A stretch of 29,144 nt of DNA from Flavobacteriales bacterium UBA3376 (GCA_002359055.1 DEQC01000015.1:42757-71900), one strand, 5' to 3'; counted from the first letter of the stretch, positions 15,841-23,287 are shown. Made by a program: numbers and translations. Notes: generated by a model not told the origin, from the sequence alone.

Positions 15841-16854
15841 ATGAAAAAATCAATTATAACAGGTATAGGACATTATGTGCCTGAACAAGTCGTTACCAAT
15901 GACGATTTGTCTAAAGTGATGGATACCAATGATGAATGGATCACCGAAAGAACAGGTATCAAAGAAAGAAGACATCTCGGAAGAAATTCAGGAATAAATA
16001 CTTCAGATTTAGGTACAAAAGCTGCCCAAATGGCAATTGAAAATGCTGGCCTAACAGCAAGAGATATTGATTTTATCATCTTTGCCACTCTAAGTCCAGA
16101 TTATTTCTTTCCTGGTTGTGGAGTTATTTTGCAGAAAAATTTAGGATGCGATACCATAGGTGCGATAGATATACGTAACCAATGTTCAGGATTCATTTAT
16201 GCCTTGTCAACCGCAAATGCATATATAAAATCAGGCATGTACCAAAATATATTGGTCGTAGGTGCGGAAAATCATTCTTTCGGATTGGACATGACCACCA
16301 GAGGACGTGGAGTTTCAGTGATATTTGGCGATGGTGCAGGTGCTGTTGTGGTTTCTGCTACTGATGAAGAAAATAGAGGAATTATCTCAACCAATATGCA
16401 TAGCGAAGGTGAATATGCAGAAGAATTGGCGGTTTTGTATCCAGGGACTAAATATGGTTGGGCAGACGAAGCTTTAAAAGAAGATAGTCAAATCGGTCCC
16501 GAACAAATTTATCCTCATATGAATGGGAATTTCGTGTTTAAGCATGCAGTGACGCGTTTCCCTGAATCCATCAAAGAAGCATTCGAAGATGCTGGTGAAA
16601 ATCTTGAAGATTTGAAATTATTCATTCCTCACCAAGCCAATCTAAGAATTAGTCAATTTGTACAAAGACAGTTAGGATTGAGCGATGAAAAGGTTTACAA
16701 CAATATTCAAAAATACGGAAATACCACTGCTGCATCTATTCCAATCGCACTAAGCGAAGCTTATCAAGAAGGAAAAATACAAAAAGGAGATTTGATATGT
16801 ATGACCGCATTTGGAAGTGGATTCACTTGGGGAAGTGTATTGATGCGATGGTAA
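15841..16854 (+). CDS. fabH: Beta-ketoacyl-ACP synthase III
   Basis: 337 residues, full length. It starts fatty acid chains by condensing acyl-CoA with malonyl-ACP. The catalytic triad is visible: Cys115 in IRNQCSGFIYAL, His264 in FIPHQANLRIS and Asn294 in YGNTTAASIP. The start MKKSIITGIGHYVPEQVVTN and the motif MDTNDEWITERTGIKERR (CoA-binding Trp/Arg region) are typical, and FGSGFTWGSVLMRW is the usual C terminus. Residues around 185-210 are somewhat longer than in E. coli FabH (LAVLYPGTKYGWADEALKED), as seen in homologues that take longer or branched primers. A preference for branched chains is plausible for this phylum but is inference. Confidence 0.96.
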   Translation: MKKSIITGIGHYVPEQVVTNDDLSKVMDTNDEWITERTGIKERRHLGRNSGINTSDLGTKAAQMAIENAGLTARDIDFIIFATLSPDYFFPGCGVILQKNLGCDTIGAIDIRNQCSGFIYALSTANAYIKSGMYQNILVVGAENHSFGLDMTTRGRGVSVIFGDGAGAVVVSATDEENRGIISTNMHSEGEYAEELAVLYPGTKYGWADEALKEDSQIGPEQIYPHMNGNFVFKHAVTRFPESIKEAFEDAGENLEDLKLFIPHQANLRISQFVQRQLGLSDEKVYNNIQKYGNTTAASIPIALSEAYQEGKIQKGDLICMTAFGSGFTWGSVLMRW

Positions 16855-16912
16855 ACCAAAGCATAGTTGCAAATATCATTCAGACTAATTCCTGAAATTC
16901 AAAAAATAGAAT

Positions 16913-16920
16913 TACATTTG
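16913..16920 (+). promoter_or_regulatory. -7 promoter box of tRNA-Ser
   Basis: TACATTTG matches TAnnTTTG and ends eleven bases before the first base of the tRNA, so the primary transcript would have a very short 5' leader. The -33 element is not clear. Confidence 0.5.
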
Positions 16921-16931
16921 CAACCTCAAAC

Positions 16932-17016
16932 AGAGAGGTGGCCGAGCGGTCGAAGGCGCACGCCTGGAACGCGTGTATACGGAAACGTATCGAGGGTTCG
17001 AATCCCTTCCTCTCTG
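16932..17016 (+). tRNA. tRNA-Ser (anticodon GGA)
   Basis: 85 bases fold as a class II tRNA. The 7-bp acceptor AGAGAGG pairs with CCTCTCT, followed by discriminator G. The D stem is GCC/GGC, the anticodon stem CACGC/GCGTG surrounds loop CTGGAAC with anticodon GGA (reads TCC and TCT), and the long variable arm ATACG-GAAA-CGTAT is typical of serine tRNA. The T arm has the loop TTCGAAT. CCA is not encoded. It has its own promoter box and terminator. tRNA-Ser genes are frequent integration sites, and the next gene is unrecognised, but no duplicated tRNA 3' end was found nearby. Confidence 0.97.
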
Positions 17017-17029
17017 CAGAAATTATAAG

Positions 17030-17056
17030 GCACAGTTTGGAACTGTGCTTTTTTTT
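17030..17056 (+). terminator. Intrinsic terminator after tRNA-Ser
   Basis: The 8-bp perfect stem GCACAGTT (17030-17037) with AACTGTGC (17041-17048), a 3-base loop and eight T residues to 17056. It begins 14 bases after the tRNA. Confidence 0.88.
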
Positions 17057-17203
17057 GTAGGTAAGGGCGGCCAAATGAATTAAATTTTGAGCTTGTGTAG
17101 TTTAAATTAAGACCTTTTACATCGGATGATTTTTTATGTATTGCAAATTTATTCTCTATAATACAAACTATTATAACTCCCTTCTGTTTAATTGTTAAGT
17201 TTA

Positions 17204-17230
17204 TTGAAATCATGTAGTTATGTATATTTG
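17204..17230 (+). promoter_or_regulatory. Putative promoter of the orphan gene at 17275
   Basis: TATATTTG (17223-17230) matches the -7 consensus; the nearest TTG (17204-17206) is 16 bases upstream, shorter than usual. An AGGAGGT stretch follows at 17250-17256, which looks like a classical Shine-Dalgarno but is 18 bases from the ATG, too far to act in the usual way. The rest of 17057-17203 is AT-rich and shows nothing. Confidence 0.45.
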
Positions 17231-17274
17231 TGAATTATTAGGCTGAATTAGGAGGTTCTTATAAACAATCAAAT

Positions 17275-17868
17275 ATGACACCGAAGCAACAAGAAAGAAT
17301 TAAAAATAAGATCAAGAAAATTAAAACTGCACTAGCTGCTGACAAAAGAAATTGGGGTGGTCAATACCATGATGGAAGTGGACTGAGGTACTTGCCGCCA
17401 CAGTTCTATATTCAACTTGAAGACTTCTCCGGTGGGCTTCGTTACTTCAATTGGTTTAATAAAAATTTTCCGGATGATAGTGGCTTTCCAGATTTCTTGT
17501 TTGAGTGGACAATTATACTTTTTAAGACCGGCAGACTGAAAGAGGCGGAGAAAAAAGCATTTGATACTTTTTGTAGTAACACTTACTTATTTGATAAATT
17601 TTTTGGGAGAAAATTGACTAAAATTGAAAAGTGGGAAGGTTCAAATCTTCAAACTTTGGACTTTGCAGAAAATCATTTTTCGTACAATAGCAGGCAAGAC
17701 AATTTAGCTGACTTTTCAGTGTGGTTAGACGACTTTTCAACTTCAGAAAAATTCCTCTATTTAAGCAATCGGTTTCTCGATATACAAATACAATTGAAAA
17801 CAATAAAAGACAAGGAAACAAGATTTTATTTAATTCAACAAGAAAGACAATTGAGAGGAGAACTATAA
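17275..17868 (+). CDS. Hypothetical protein of unknown family
   Basis: 197 residues, not recognised. It begins with a strongly basic segment (about residues 4-26, KQQERIKNKIKKIKTALAAD), then GGQYHDGSGLRYLPPQFYIQ, aromatic-rich stretches (GGLRYFNWFNKNFPDD) and helical segments resembling a single helix-turn-helix repeat (FLFEWTIILFKTGRLKEAEKKAFD). There is no signal peptide or membrane helix, so it is probably cytosolic. Leucine codons are more mixed (CTA, CTG, CTT beside TTG) than in neighbouring core genes, where TTG and TTA dominate. Together with its place after tRNA-Ser this hints at horizontal acquisition. It stands alone with a promoter-like box. A TPR-like fold is a guess only. Confidence 0.7.
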   Translation: MTPKQQERIKNKIKKIKTALAADKRNWGGQYHDGSGLRYLPPQFYIQLEDFSGGLRYFNWFNKNFPDDSGFPDFLFEWTIILFKTGRLKEAEKKAFDTFCSNTYLFDKFFGRKLTKIEKWEGSNLQTLDFAENHFSYNSRQDNLADFSVWLDDFSTSEKFLYLSNRFLDIQIQLKTIKDKETRFYLIQQERQLRGEL

Positions 17869-18211
17869 CGAAGGACTAGAAGATAACGCAGTGACTTAAC
17901 CGAAATCTAGCCCAGAGAACTTAGCGAAGCCTTCTCATCGACTAAAAGGGGATAAATTTTCCCATTCAAAAATATTCTCTATTTTTTTTCGGATTTTTAT
18001 CTTCATTATTCAAATGAAATGTTGATCAAACATTTTTCTATTTAAATTTTTAAGAAATTCAATATAAATTTTATCTATTTGATAAGATCTCATTTTGTTA
18101 TTAAGCTTTTAATTCTATAGTATTTAATTCTCCTTAAATCCATTCACAAAATGTTTTCCACAAATTGAAAAATTTAACGGAATTTAGACAGAATATGGCG
18201 CTTGTGGTGTT
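17869..18211. other. Gene-free stretch with a structured, GC-richer patch
   Basis: No convincing reading frame is present. The first 75 bases (17869-17943) are less AT-rich than the rest and can pair in nested fashion: GAAGG and CTAGA near 17870-17882 with TCTAG near 17906 and CCTTC near 17930. This might be a remnant of a mobile cassette end or a 3' structure of the orphan gene. From about 17945 to 18211 the DNA is plain AT-rich sequence with nothing recognisable before the umuC promoter. Confidence 0.35.
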
Positions 18212-18219
18212 TAATTTTG
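18212..18219 (+). promoter_or_regulatory. -7 promoter box of umuC-umuD
   Basis: TAATTTTG is an exact TAnnTTTG match, ending six bases before the umuC ATG at 18226. It lies inside the longer open frame (TTG at 18202), which excludes that start. No palindromic LexA-type operator is obvious around it. Confidence 0.6.
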
Positions 18220-18225
18220 CAATCT

Positions 18226-19491
18226 ATGTATGCACTGATCGATTGTAATAATTTTTACGCCAGTTGTGAACGGGTCTTCAACCCTGAATTGATAGGAAAA
18301 CCAGTGGTGGTGCTTTCTAATAACGATGGATGTGTAGTTGCACGTTCGAGTGAAGCCAAAAAATTGGGCATTCCGATGGGCGCTCCTGCGTTTAAATTTG
18401 AACCACTTTTTCGTCAACACCATGTGGAAGTATTTTCATCCAATTATGCGTTGTATGCCGATATGAGCAATCGAGTAATGAATATTCTGAAAAAGTTTAA
18501 TCCAGATGTCGAAATTTATTCAATCGATGAAGCCTTTTTGTATTTCAAAGGTTTTGATCGATTCGATTTGGTGCAATATGCAAGAGAGATTAAACAAGAA
18601 ATTTATAAAATCACTAAAATACCAGTTTGTATAGGAATTGCTCCAACCAAAACTTTGGCAAAAGTGGCCAATAAAATTTCAAAAGATTTCTCAAATTACC
18701 ACGATGGTGTTTATGCAATAGATAACGAATACAAAAGAGAGAAAGCTTTGAAATGGCTCAAAGTCGGTGACGTTTGGGGATTAGGTCCTCGTTTGTCAAA
18801 AAGACTGTCTTATATTGGTTGCAATACAGCTTATGAGTTTACTCGTTTGAGCGATCAATACATTCGTAGGAACTTTTCGATAGTCGAATTGCGTTTGAAA
18901 AAAGAGCTGTTGGGCGAAAGTGTTTTAGAATTGAATCAAATCACTCGTAAAAAAAGTATTGCTACAACAAGAAGCTTCGAAGGAACAATAAATGATTATG
19001 AAGAATTGAGAGAAAGAGTTTCAACTTTTGCGGTTTCTTGTGCAGAAAAATTGAGAAAAGAAAAATCGAAATGCAATATAATTACAGTTTTTATCAAGAC
19101 CAATCGATTTGATACCGTAAATCCGTATTTTTCTCAAGCATTGAGTACGACTTTGCCGTATGACAGTAATTCGAGTATAGTTTTATCCAAAAAAGCTTCC
19201 TTTTTGTTGAGTCAATTGGTTTCATCCAAAGAAAATATGCCTTCTTATAAAAAAGCTGGAGTCGTAGTTTCAGCCATAACACCAGATGATCAGACACAAC
19301 TCAATTTGTTTTATGAAGATTCTGAAAAACACAAAGCTTTGATGAACGTTATGGATGAATTAAACGCTTATTATGGTGGACATAAATTGGTTTTGGGTTC
19401 CCAAGATTTGAAACGTAAATGGAAAATGAAACAGCAAAGGCTTTCGCCTGCTTATACAACTAAGATTAATGATATTTTAACAGTCAATTGA
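18226..19491 (+). CDS. umuC: Y-family DNA polymerase, UmuC subunit of DNA polymerase V
   Basis: 421 residues from ATG 18226. The polymerase copies damaged templates with low fidelity. It opens with MYALIDCNNFYASCERVF (first catalytic Asp, steric-gate Phe/Tyr). LSNNDGCVVARSSEAKKLGI is the nucleotide-contact block, and YSIDEAFLYF carries the catalytic Asp-Glu. Next are the thumb helix-hairpin-helix (VGDVWGLGPRLSKRLSYIGC) and the little-finger domain (KKSIATTRSF onward). The C-terminal part QTQLNLFYEDSEKHKALMNVMDELNAYYG is typical of UmuC rather than DinB. The umuD-like gene follows after a single base, the reverse of the usual umuD-umuC order, so both are made from one message. Confidence 0.95.
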   Translation: MYALIDCNNFYASCERVFNPELIGKPVVVLSNNDGCVVARSSEAKKLGIPMGAPAFKFEPLFRQHHVEVFSSNYALYADMSNRVMNILKKFNPDVEIYSIDEAFLYFKGFDRFDLVQYAREIKQEIYKITKIPVCIGIAPTKTLAKVANKISKDFSNYHDGVYAIDNEYKREKALKWLKVGDVWGLGPRLSKRLSYIGCNTAYEFTRLSDQYIRRNFSIVELRLKKELLGESVLELNQITRKKSIATTRSFEGTINDYEELRERVSTFAVSCAEKLRKEKSKCNIITVFIKTNRFDTVNPYFSQALSTTLPYDSNSSIVLSKKASFLLSQLVSSKENMPSYKKAGVVVSAITPDDQTQLNLFYEDSEKHKALMNVMDELNAYYGGHKLVLGSQDLKRKWKMKQQRLSPAYTTKINDILTVN

Positions 19492-19492
19492 A

Positions 19493-19954
19493 ATGGTACA
19501 GTTTTTAAAATTACCTAAGTTTTCGAGCGAATTGATCAATATTCCTTTGAAAAAAGAGGGAGAAAAAAGGTTTGTTCAATTTTTCGGTGATGTAGCTGCC
19601 GGATTTCCATCGCCAGCAGCAGATTTTGAAGAAAACAATATTTCCTTGGATGAAATTTTGATACAATACCCAGAAGCTACGTATCTCAATAGAGTAGGAG
19701 GTGATAGTATGTCGCCCGAATACATCAAAGGGGATTTGCTGATTGTACGATCGGATTTAGATCCACAACACAATGATGATATTGTAGTTTCTGTGAATAG
19801 TTCCGAATATACCTTTAAGCGATTCGATAAAATAAACAATCGTTTGATTTCTCTAAATCCAAAGTATGACAACTGCATACAACTGGATAAAGAGGATGTT
19901 GTGATTGTATTAGGCGTTGTGACTGCTATGGTGAGGCAGAAGAGGAAATTTTAA
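19493..19954 (+). CDS. umuD: UmuD-like S24 peptidase, accessory subunit of DNA polymerase V
   Basis: 153 residues. UmuD cleaves itself with the help of RecA filaments and then associates with UmuC. The expected cleavage site is Ala36-Gly37 in VAAGFPSPAADF, which is close to the E. coli site. The catalytic pair is Ser72 in GGDSMSPEYI and Lys109 in EYTFKRFDK. No DNA-binding domain is present, so it is not LexA. The N-terminal arm of 36 residues is similar in length or slightly longer than in E. coli. It starts one base after the umuC stop, which suggests coupled translation. The transcript ends convergent with the lipoprotein gene at 19972, only 17 bases away. Confidence 0.94.
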   Translation: MVQFLKLPKFSSELINIPLKKEGEKRFVQFFGDVAAGFPSPAADFEENNISLDEILIQYPEATYLNRVGGDSMSPEYIKGDLLIVRSDLDPQHNDDIVVSVNSSEYTFKRFDKINNRLISLNPKYDNCIQLDKEDVVIVLGVVTAMVRQKRKF

Positions 19955-19971
19955 AAACTTATTGGCTCGAT

Positions 19972-20613
19972 TTATTCTTCCCATCCCCATGGCTTTTTAT
20001 CAAATTCAATTGGATTTGTCAAATCAAATTCAACTGTGAAAACTCTGTCAGATCCAATTCTTCTTAAATTATAAGAAAAAGAAGTTTCGTCAATGGTCAT
20101 CCACCAAACATTGTGACATGCATAATCAATCATAGCACAAGTTTCTTGATCTGCTGGGAACATTTGTAAATCAGCGTGTCCAACATTGGTAGAAGTTCCA
20201 CCGTACATAGTTACTTCTTCATCGCTTCCATCGGGGTTTCTATGGTCGTGTTTGAGTTCAATTCTATTGTTTTCAAAAGTAAGTATCCAAGTTCTGGATT
20301 GATCTTCGCCTACATAAAAAGGAATTTTGATTTGATTTTCTTCACAAGATAAAACTTGCATCACAAGACGTTCACCTGTAAATCCATCACCTTCTTGTGC
20401 ACCCGCAGTTATCACTCCTTCGTAAGCTTTTCCACAATGTTTTTCGATTTCCTTTTTGAAATCTAAATTTGGATAATTTGCCAAATCTTCAGCTTCTGTA
20501 ATTTCTACTTGAGAATCAACAGAAGTTTCCGCAGGACCGATGTTTTGTTCATCTTTTGATTGACAACTAAAAACGAAGAAAGCGACTAATAAGGTGTAAA
20601 AAGTATTTTTCAT
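19972..20613 (-). CDS. Secreted lipoprotein of unknown function
   Basis: 213 residues. The signal peptide has a lipobox FVFSC with the modified Cys17. An acidic, low-complexity linker (about 20-50) leads to a beta-rich domain with several Cys (KHCGKAYEGV, QVLSCEEN, ETCAMIDYACHN) that could form disulfides in the periplasm. The segments TWILTFENNRIELKHDHRNPDGS and GHADLQMFPADQETCAMIDY are likely core strands. No catalytic motif or known domain is recognised. It follows fabG on the same strand but is separated by a terminator hairpin, so it is probably transcribed alone. Confidence 0.8.
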   Translation of the reverse strand: MKNTFYTLLVAFFVFSCQSKDEQNIGPAETSVDSQVEITEAEDLANYPNLDFKKEIEKHCGKAYEGVITAGAQEGDGFTGERLVMQVLSCEENQIKIPFYVGEDQSRTWILTFENNRIELKHDHRNPDGSDEEVTMYGGTSTNVGHADLQMFPADQETCAMIDYACHNVWWMTIDETSFSYNLRRIGSDRVFTVEFDLTNPIEFDKKPWGWEE

Positions 20614-20626
20614 AATGTGAATTGAT

Positions 20627-20660
20627 TAAAAAAAAGCCCTGATAAATAATCATCAAGGCT
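20627..20660 (-). terminator. Intrinsic terminator after fabG
   Basis: On the minus strand AGCCTTGAT (20660-20652) pairs with ATCAGGGCT (20643-20635) with one mismatch and an 8-base loop, followed by a run of T to about 20627. It separates fabG from the lipoprotein gene. Confidence 0.75.
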
Positions 20661-20689
20661 CAAATATAGCATTTATTATTTTAAATTAT

Positions 20690-21436
20690 TTAAGTGTACA
20701 TTCCACCATCCACGCTTAAAACTTGTCCTGTAATATAATCCGATAAGTCAGAAGCTAAGAAAAGGCAAGCGTTAGCGATGTCTTCTGGAGTTCCACCACG
20801 TTTCAGAGGAATGCTATTTCTCCATTCTTCAACAACTTTCTCATCCAATTTTTCGGTCATCTCAGTTTCTATAAATCCAGGAGCAATAACGTTGCAACGG
20901 ATATTCCTCGAACCTAATTCAAGAGCTACAGATTTTGTAAGTCCGATAAGTCCAGCTTTGGAAGCAGCATAATTGGCTTGTCCTGCATTTCCTCTTCTTC
21001 CTACAATAGAACTCATATTGATAATCGAACCTTTTCTTTGTTTCATCATAGGTCGGGTAACCGCTTTGGTCAAATTGAAAGCTGAATTGAGATTGACTCT
21101 TATCACTTCTTCATAATCTTCAATGCTCATTCTCATGATCAAATTGTCACGAGTTATTCCAGCATTGTTGACTACGATATCGATTGCTCCAAATTCTTCT
21201 AAAACATCATCCACCAATTTTTGTGCAGCTTCAAAGTCAGCTGCATCGGACTGATAGCCTTTGGCTTTAATTCCTAAAGCTGAAAGCTCCTCTTCCAAAG
21301 TTTTAGCTCTTTCAACTGATGAAGCAAATGTAAATGCAATATTGCATCCGTTTTTAGCAAAAACTTCAGCTATTCCTTTACCAATTCCTCGAGTAGCACC
21401 GGTGATGATCGCGGTTTTTCCTTTTAAAAGTTCCAT
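20690..21436 (-). CDS. fabG: 3-oxoacyl-ACP reductase FabG
   Basis: 248 residues, a classical short-chain dehydrogenase. It reduces 3-ketoacyl-ACP with NADPH in fatty acid elongation. The cofactor loop GATRGIG is at residues 13-19, NNAG follows in IVVNNAGITRDN, and the catalytic Ser-Tyr-Lys set is in INMSSIVGRRGNAGQANYAASKAG (about 138-161). The C-terminal YITGQVLSVDGGMYT is diagnostic for FabG over other SDRs. It is alone between a weak upstream box (TATTTTAG on the minus strand, 21462-21455) and a terminator, far from fabH and fabZ in this window. Confidence 0.95.
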   Translation of the reverse strand: MELLKGKTAIITGATRGIGKGIAEVFAKNGCNIAFTFASSVERAKTLEEELSALGIKAKGYQSDAADFEAAQKLVDDVLEEFGAIDIVVNNAGITRDNLIMRMSIEDYEEVIRVNLNSAFNLTKAVTRPMMKQRKGSIINMSSIVGRRGNAGQANYAASKAGLIGLTKSVALELGSRNIRCNVIAPGFIETEMTEKLDEKVVEEWRNSIPLKRGGTPEDIANACLFLASDLSDYITGQVLSVDGGMYT

Positions 21437-21577
21437 ACATTTTAAGTTTAAATGCTAAAATAGTAAATTCATACAATGAAAATCAAATTTGAATAATGAA
21501 TATTCATAACAGAACAAAAAACCTATATAAAAAGCTATTGAAACACGAATAATAGACTGAATTCACCGTGTTGAAAA

Positions 21578-22507
21578 TCAATAGGAATTGTGATTGACTT
21601 GTTGGGTTTGGGTCAATATATAATTCAAAATTTTATTTTTCTCTTTTGGTGAGAACCATTCTCTACTTTTGTCCTTTCTATTCCAAGTCAATTGGCGTTT
21701 TGAATATCTGCGTGTATTTTTTTTGATTTCCTCAATGGCAGTTTCCAAATCTGTTTTTCCTTCAAAGAAATTAAATAATTCTTTATAACCAACTGTTTGT
21801 AAACTGTTTAAATGTTTGTGAGGAAACAATTCCATGGCTTCTTTTAAAAGACCTTCATTCATCATCACATCGACTCTTCGATTGATTCTCTCGTAAATTT
21901 CCTCTCTGGGTAAATCCAAAGAAATTTTCACGATTTTAAAATCTCTTTTGGTTTTATTTTGAATTCTAAAAGAAGAAAAAGGTTTTCCACTACTTCTGTA
22001 AACCTCAAGTGCTCTGATGATTCGAATAGGATTCTTTAAATCGACTTCTTCATAATAAACTGGATCAACTTCTTCTAATTCTTGTTGAAGTTTTTCCAAG
22101 CCAAATTCTTTCCATTCTGAATTTAATTTTTCACGAATGCTCGAATCGACTTCAGGAAATTCATCCAAACCTTCAGTAACAGCTTTTTCGTATAAGCCAG
22201 AACCACCTACCATGATGAGTGTATCGTGAGTTTTGAACAATTCATCAATTTTTTTCAAAGCATCTCTTTCAAAGTCGCCCACCGAATAATTATCAAAAAT
22301 ACTCAGATGTTGAATGAAGTGATGAGGAACTTTATCGAGTTCTTTTTGTGAAGGTACAGCAGTTCCAATTTTCATTTCCTTATAAAATTGTCGAGAATCA
22401 CATGAGATGATTTCTGTAGAAAGCTGTTCTGCTAAAAAAATAGCAAGTTTTGTTTTTCCGATGGCAGTAGGGCCTGATATCGATATTAAATATTTTTTAT
22501 TGTGCAT
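21578..22507 (-). CDS. miaA: tRNA dimethylallyltransferase
   Basis: 309 residues. MiaA transfers a dimethylallyl group to N6 of A37 in tRNAs reading codons that begin with U, which would include the tRNA-Ser(GGA) encoded in this window if it has A37. The P-loop GPTAIGKT is at residues 12-19. IISCDSRQFYKEMKIGTAVPS, HHFIQHLSIFDNYSVGDFERDA, MVGGSGLYEKAVTEGLDEFP and NPIRIIRALEVYRSSGKPFS are family blocks. The C-terminal part NTRRYSKRQLTWNRKD is the tRNA-contact region. Its ATG shares one base with the stop codon of the upstream YkvA-like gene, showing translational coupling. Confidence 0.96.
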   Translation of the reverse strand: MHNKKYLISISGPTAIGKTKLAIFLAEQLSTEIISCDSRQFYKEMKIGTAVPSQKELDKVPHHFIQHLSIFDNYSVGDFERDALKKIDELFKTHDTLIMVGGSGLYEKAVTEGLDEFPEVDSSIREKLNSEWKEFGLEKLQQELEEVDPVYYEEVDLKNPIRIIRALEVYRSSGKPFSSFRIQNKTKRDFKIVKISLDLPREEIYERINRRVDVMMNEGLLKEAMELFPHKHLNSLQTVGYKELFNFFEGKTDLETAIEEIKKNTRRYSKRQLTWNRKDKSREWFSPKEKNKILNYILTQTQQVNHNSY

Positions 22508-22845
22508 TATGAATTCGATGAATTAACTACAATAGTAGTTTCAAATTTTTCTGATTTTTTCCAATTGTAATAGTCTATTAATTCTTTTTTGAAATATTTC
22601 AAAGCAAAGATTACGACTACAGCGTCATCCAATATAAGTCCAGGGATTAAGTCAATCGGCGAAATTACATAAATTAAAACCAAAGTTCCAATCAATAAGT
22701 TTTTTCTTTTAGGTTTATATTTTCCATTGAACCAATCCCAAAGCATTTTGAAAAAAACTTTGATAGATTCTATAGAAGATAACTCATCGGTTTTTGCTTG
22801 ACTACCGATTATATTAGCTACCCTTAAAAATTTAGTAGTCTTCAT
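22507..22845 (-). CDS. YkvA/DUF1232 family membrane protein
   Basis: 112 residues. After a polar N-terminal half there is a hydrophobic helix LLIGTLVLIYVISPIDLIPG, which contains the DUF1232 signature YxxxPxDLIP, then the segment LDDAVVVIFALKYFKKELIDYY. Proteins of this family are small membrane proteins of unknown role. It is coupled to miaA (one shared base). I see no clear promoter box ahead of it, only a TTGACTTAA-like element on the minus strand. Function cannot be inferred from the pairing. Confidence 0.85.
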   Translation of the reverse strand: MKTTKFLRVANIIGSQAKTDELSSIESIKVFFKMLWDWFNGKYKPKRKNLLIGTLVLIYVISPIDLIPGLILDDAVVVIFALKYFKKELIDYYNWKKSEKFETTIVVNSSNS

Positions 22846-23149
22846 ATTATTGATATTAGTTTTAGCATTAAGTCAAAAAACATTCCAATTTGCAAGTTGC
22901 TGTATTTTATGTGGTTAAGTAAATGAATTGGATGTGTAATTATGTTTGATTTGCTAAAAACAGTGTAAAAGTATAAAATATATTAATCATATTCAACGCA
23001 AAGATTTAGCTAAGAATAATTATAAGATCGATAGAGAATACAATAATATATTTTTTATAGAATAATACGTAAAAGATATAAAAACTAAAATTTATGACTT
23101 GTGGATTGATTTAATAAAGTTGCTGCGATTTAAATTCAACAAGTAATAA
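22846..23149. other. AT-rich intergenic stretch before the CRISPR locus
   Basis: About 300 bases between the YkvA-like gene and the tracrRNA terminator, very rich in A and T. No reading frame is convincing. One imperfect palindrome stands out: ACTTGT (23097-23102) and ACAAGT (23139-23144) with further partial pairing inward. It could be a structured remnant or chance. No CRISPR repeat unit was found here. Confidence 0.35.
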
Positions 23150-23176
23150 TAAAAAAGCCCCGAAGATAGTCGAGGC
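23150..23176 (-). terminator. Intrinsic terminator of the tracrRNA
   Basis: On the minus strand GCCTCGA (23176-23170) pairs with TCGGGGC (23163-23157) in a 7-bp stem with one G-T pair and a 6-base loop CTATCT, followed by six T residues (23156-23151). As in other type II systems, the terminator hairpin also forms the 3' stem of the mature RNA. Confidence 0.88.
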
Positions 23177-23235
23177 GCTAAATGTTTTCACAACGGAATA
23201 ATCCTTATTGTGAATTGCTTTCAAATTGTGGGCTA
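23150..23235 (-). ncRNA. tracrRNA of the type II-C CRISPR-Cas system
   Basis: Transcribed divergently from cas9, about 85 bases. Three parts can be read 5' to 3' on the minus strand. First an anti-repeat (23235-23208) whose complement reads TTGTGAATTGCTTTCAAATT, close to the start of known Bacteroidota type II-C repeats as I recall them. Second a stem with CACAAT and GTTGTG arms around AAGGATTATTCC (23212-23189), which resembles the AAGGCTAGTCC nexus of other tracrRNAs. Third the terminator hairpin. It would pair with crRNA precursor, allow RNase III processing and load Cas9. The anti-repeat cannot be verified against a repeat because no full repeat lies in the window. Confidence 0.85.
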
Positions 23236-23239
23236 AATT

Positions 23240-23247
23240 TAAAAATA
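23240..23247 (-). promoter_or_regulatory. Putative -7 box of the tracrRNA
   Basis: TATTTTTA on the minus strand matches TAnnTTTG at all but the last base. It would start transcription near 23234, exactly at the beginning of the anti-repeat. No -33 element at the ideal distance; TTG complements lie at 14 and 22 bases. Confidence 0.45.
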
Positions 23248-23287
23248 TTCTTTAAATTAAACAAATTTTCAAAAGTTAAAATTTAAA

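Noticed and set aside
16926..17213. Open frames on the minus strand over the tRNA-Ser region
   Set aside because: They read through the tRNA and its terminator in antisense; the fragments resemble the common misannotated antisense-tRNA peptide and have no independent support.
16932..17868. Integrative element inserted in tRNA-Ser
   Set aside because: No integrase and no duplicated tRNA 3' end downstream were found; the tRNA has its own intact terminator.
17869..17943. Integron attC-like recombination site after the orphan gene
   Set aside because: Nested pairing is present, but no GTTRRRY core or matching RYYYAAC end could be found on either strand, and there is no integrase in the window.
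18202..18225. Longer N terminus for umuC (start at TTG 18202)
   Set aside because: The -7 box TAATTTTG lies within these codons, and Y-family polymerases begin at MYALIDCNNFYASCE.
21542..21572. AACACG/CGTGTT inverted repeat as a terminator for miaA
   Set aside because: Six-base arms with a 19-base loop and no T-run on either side are not enough.
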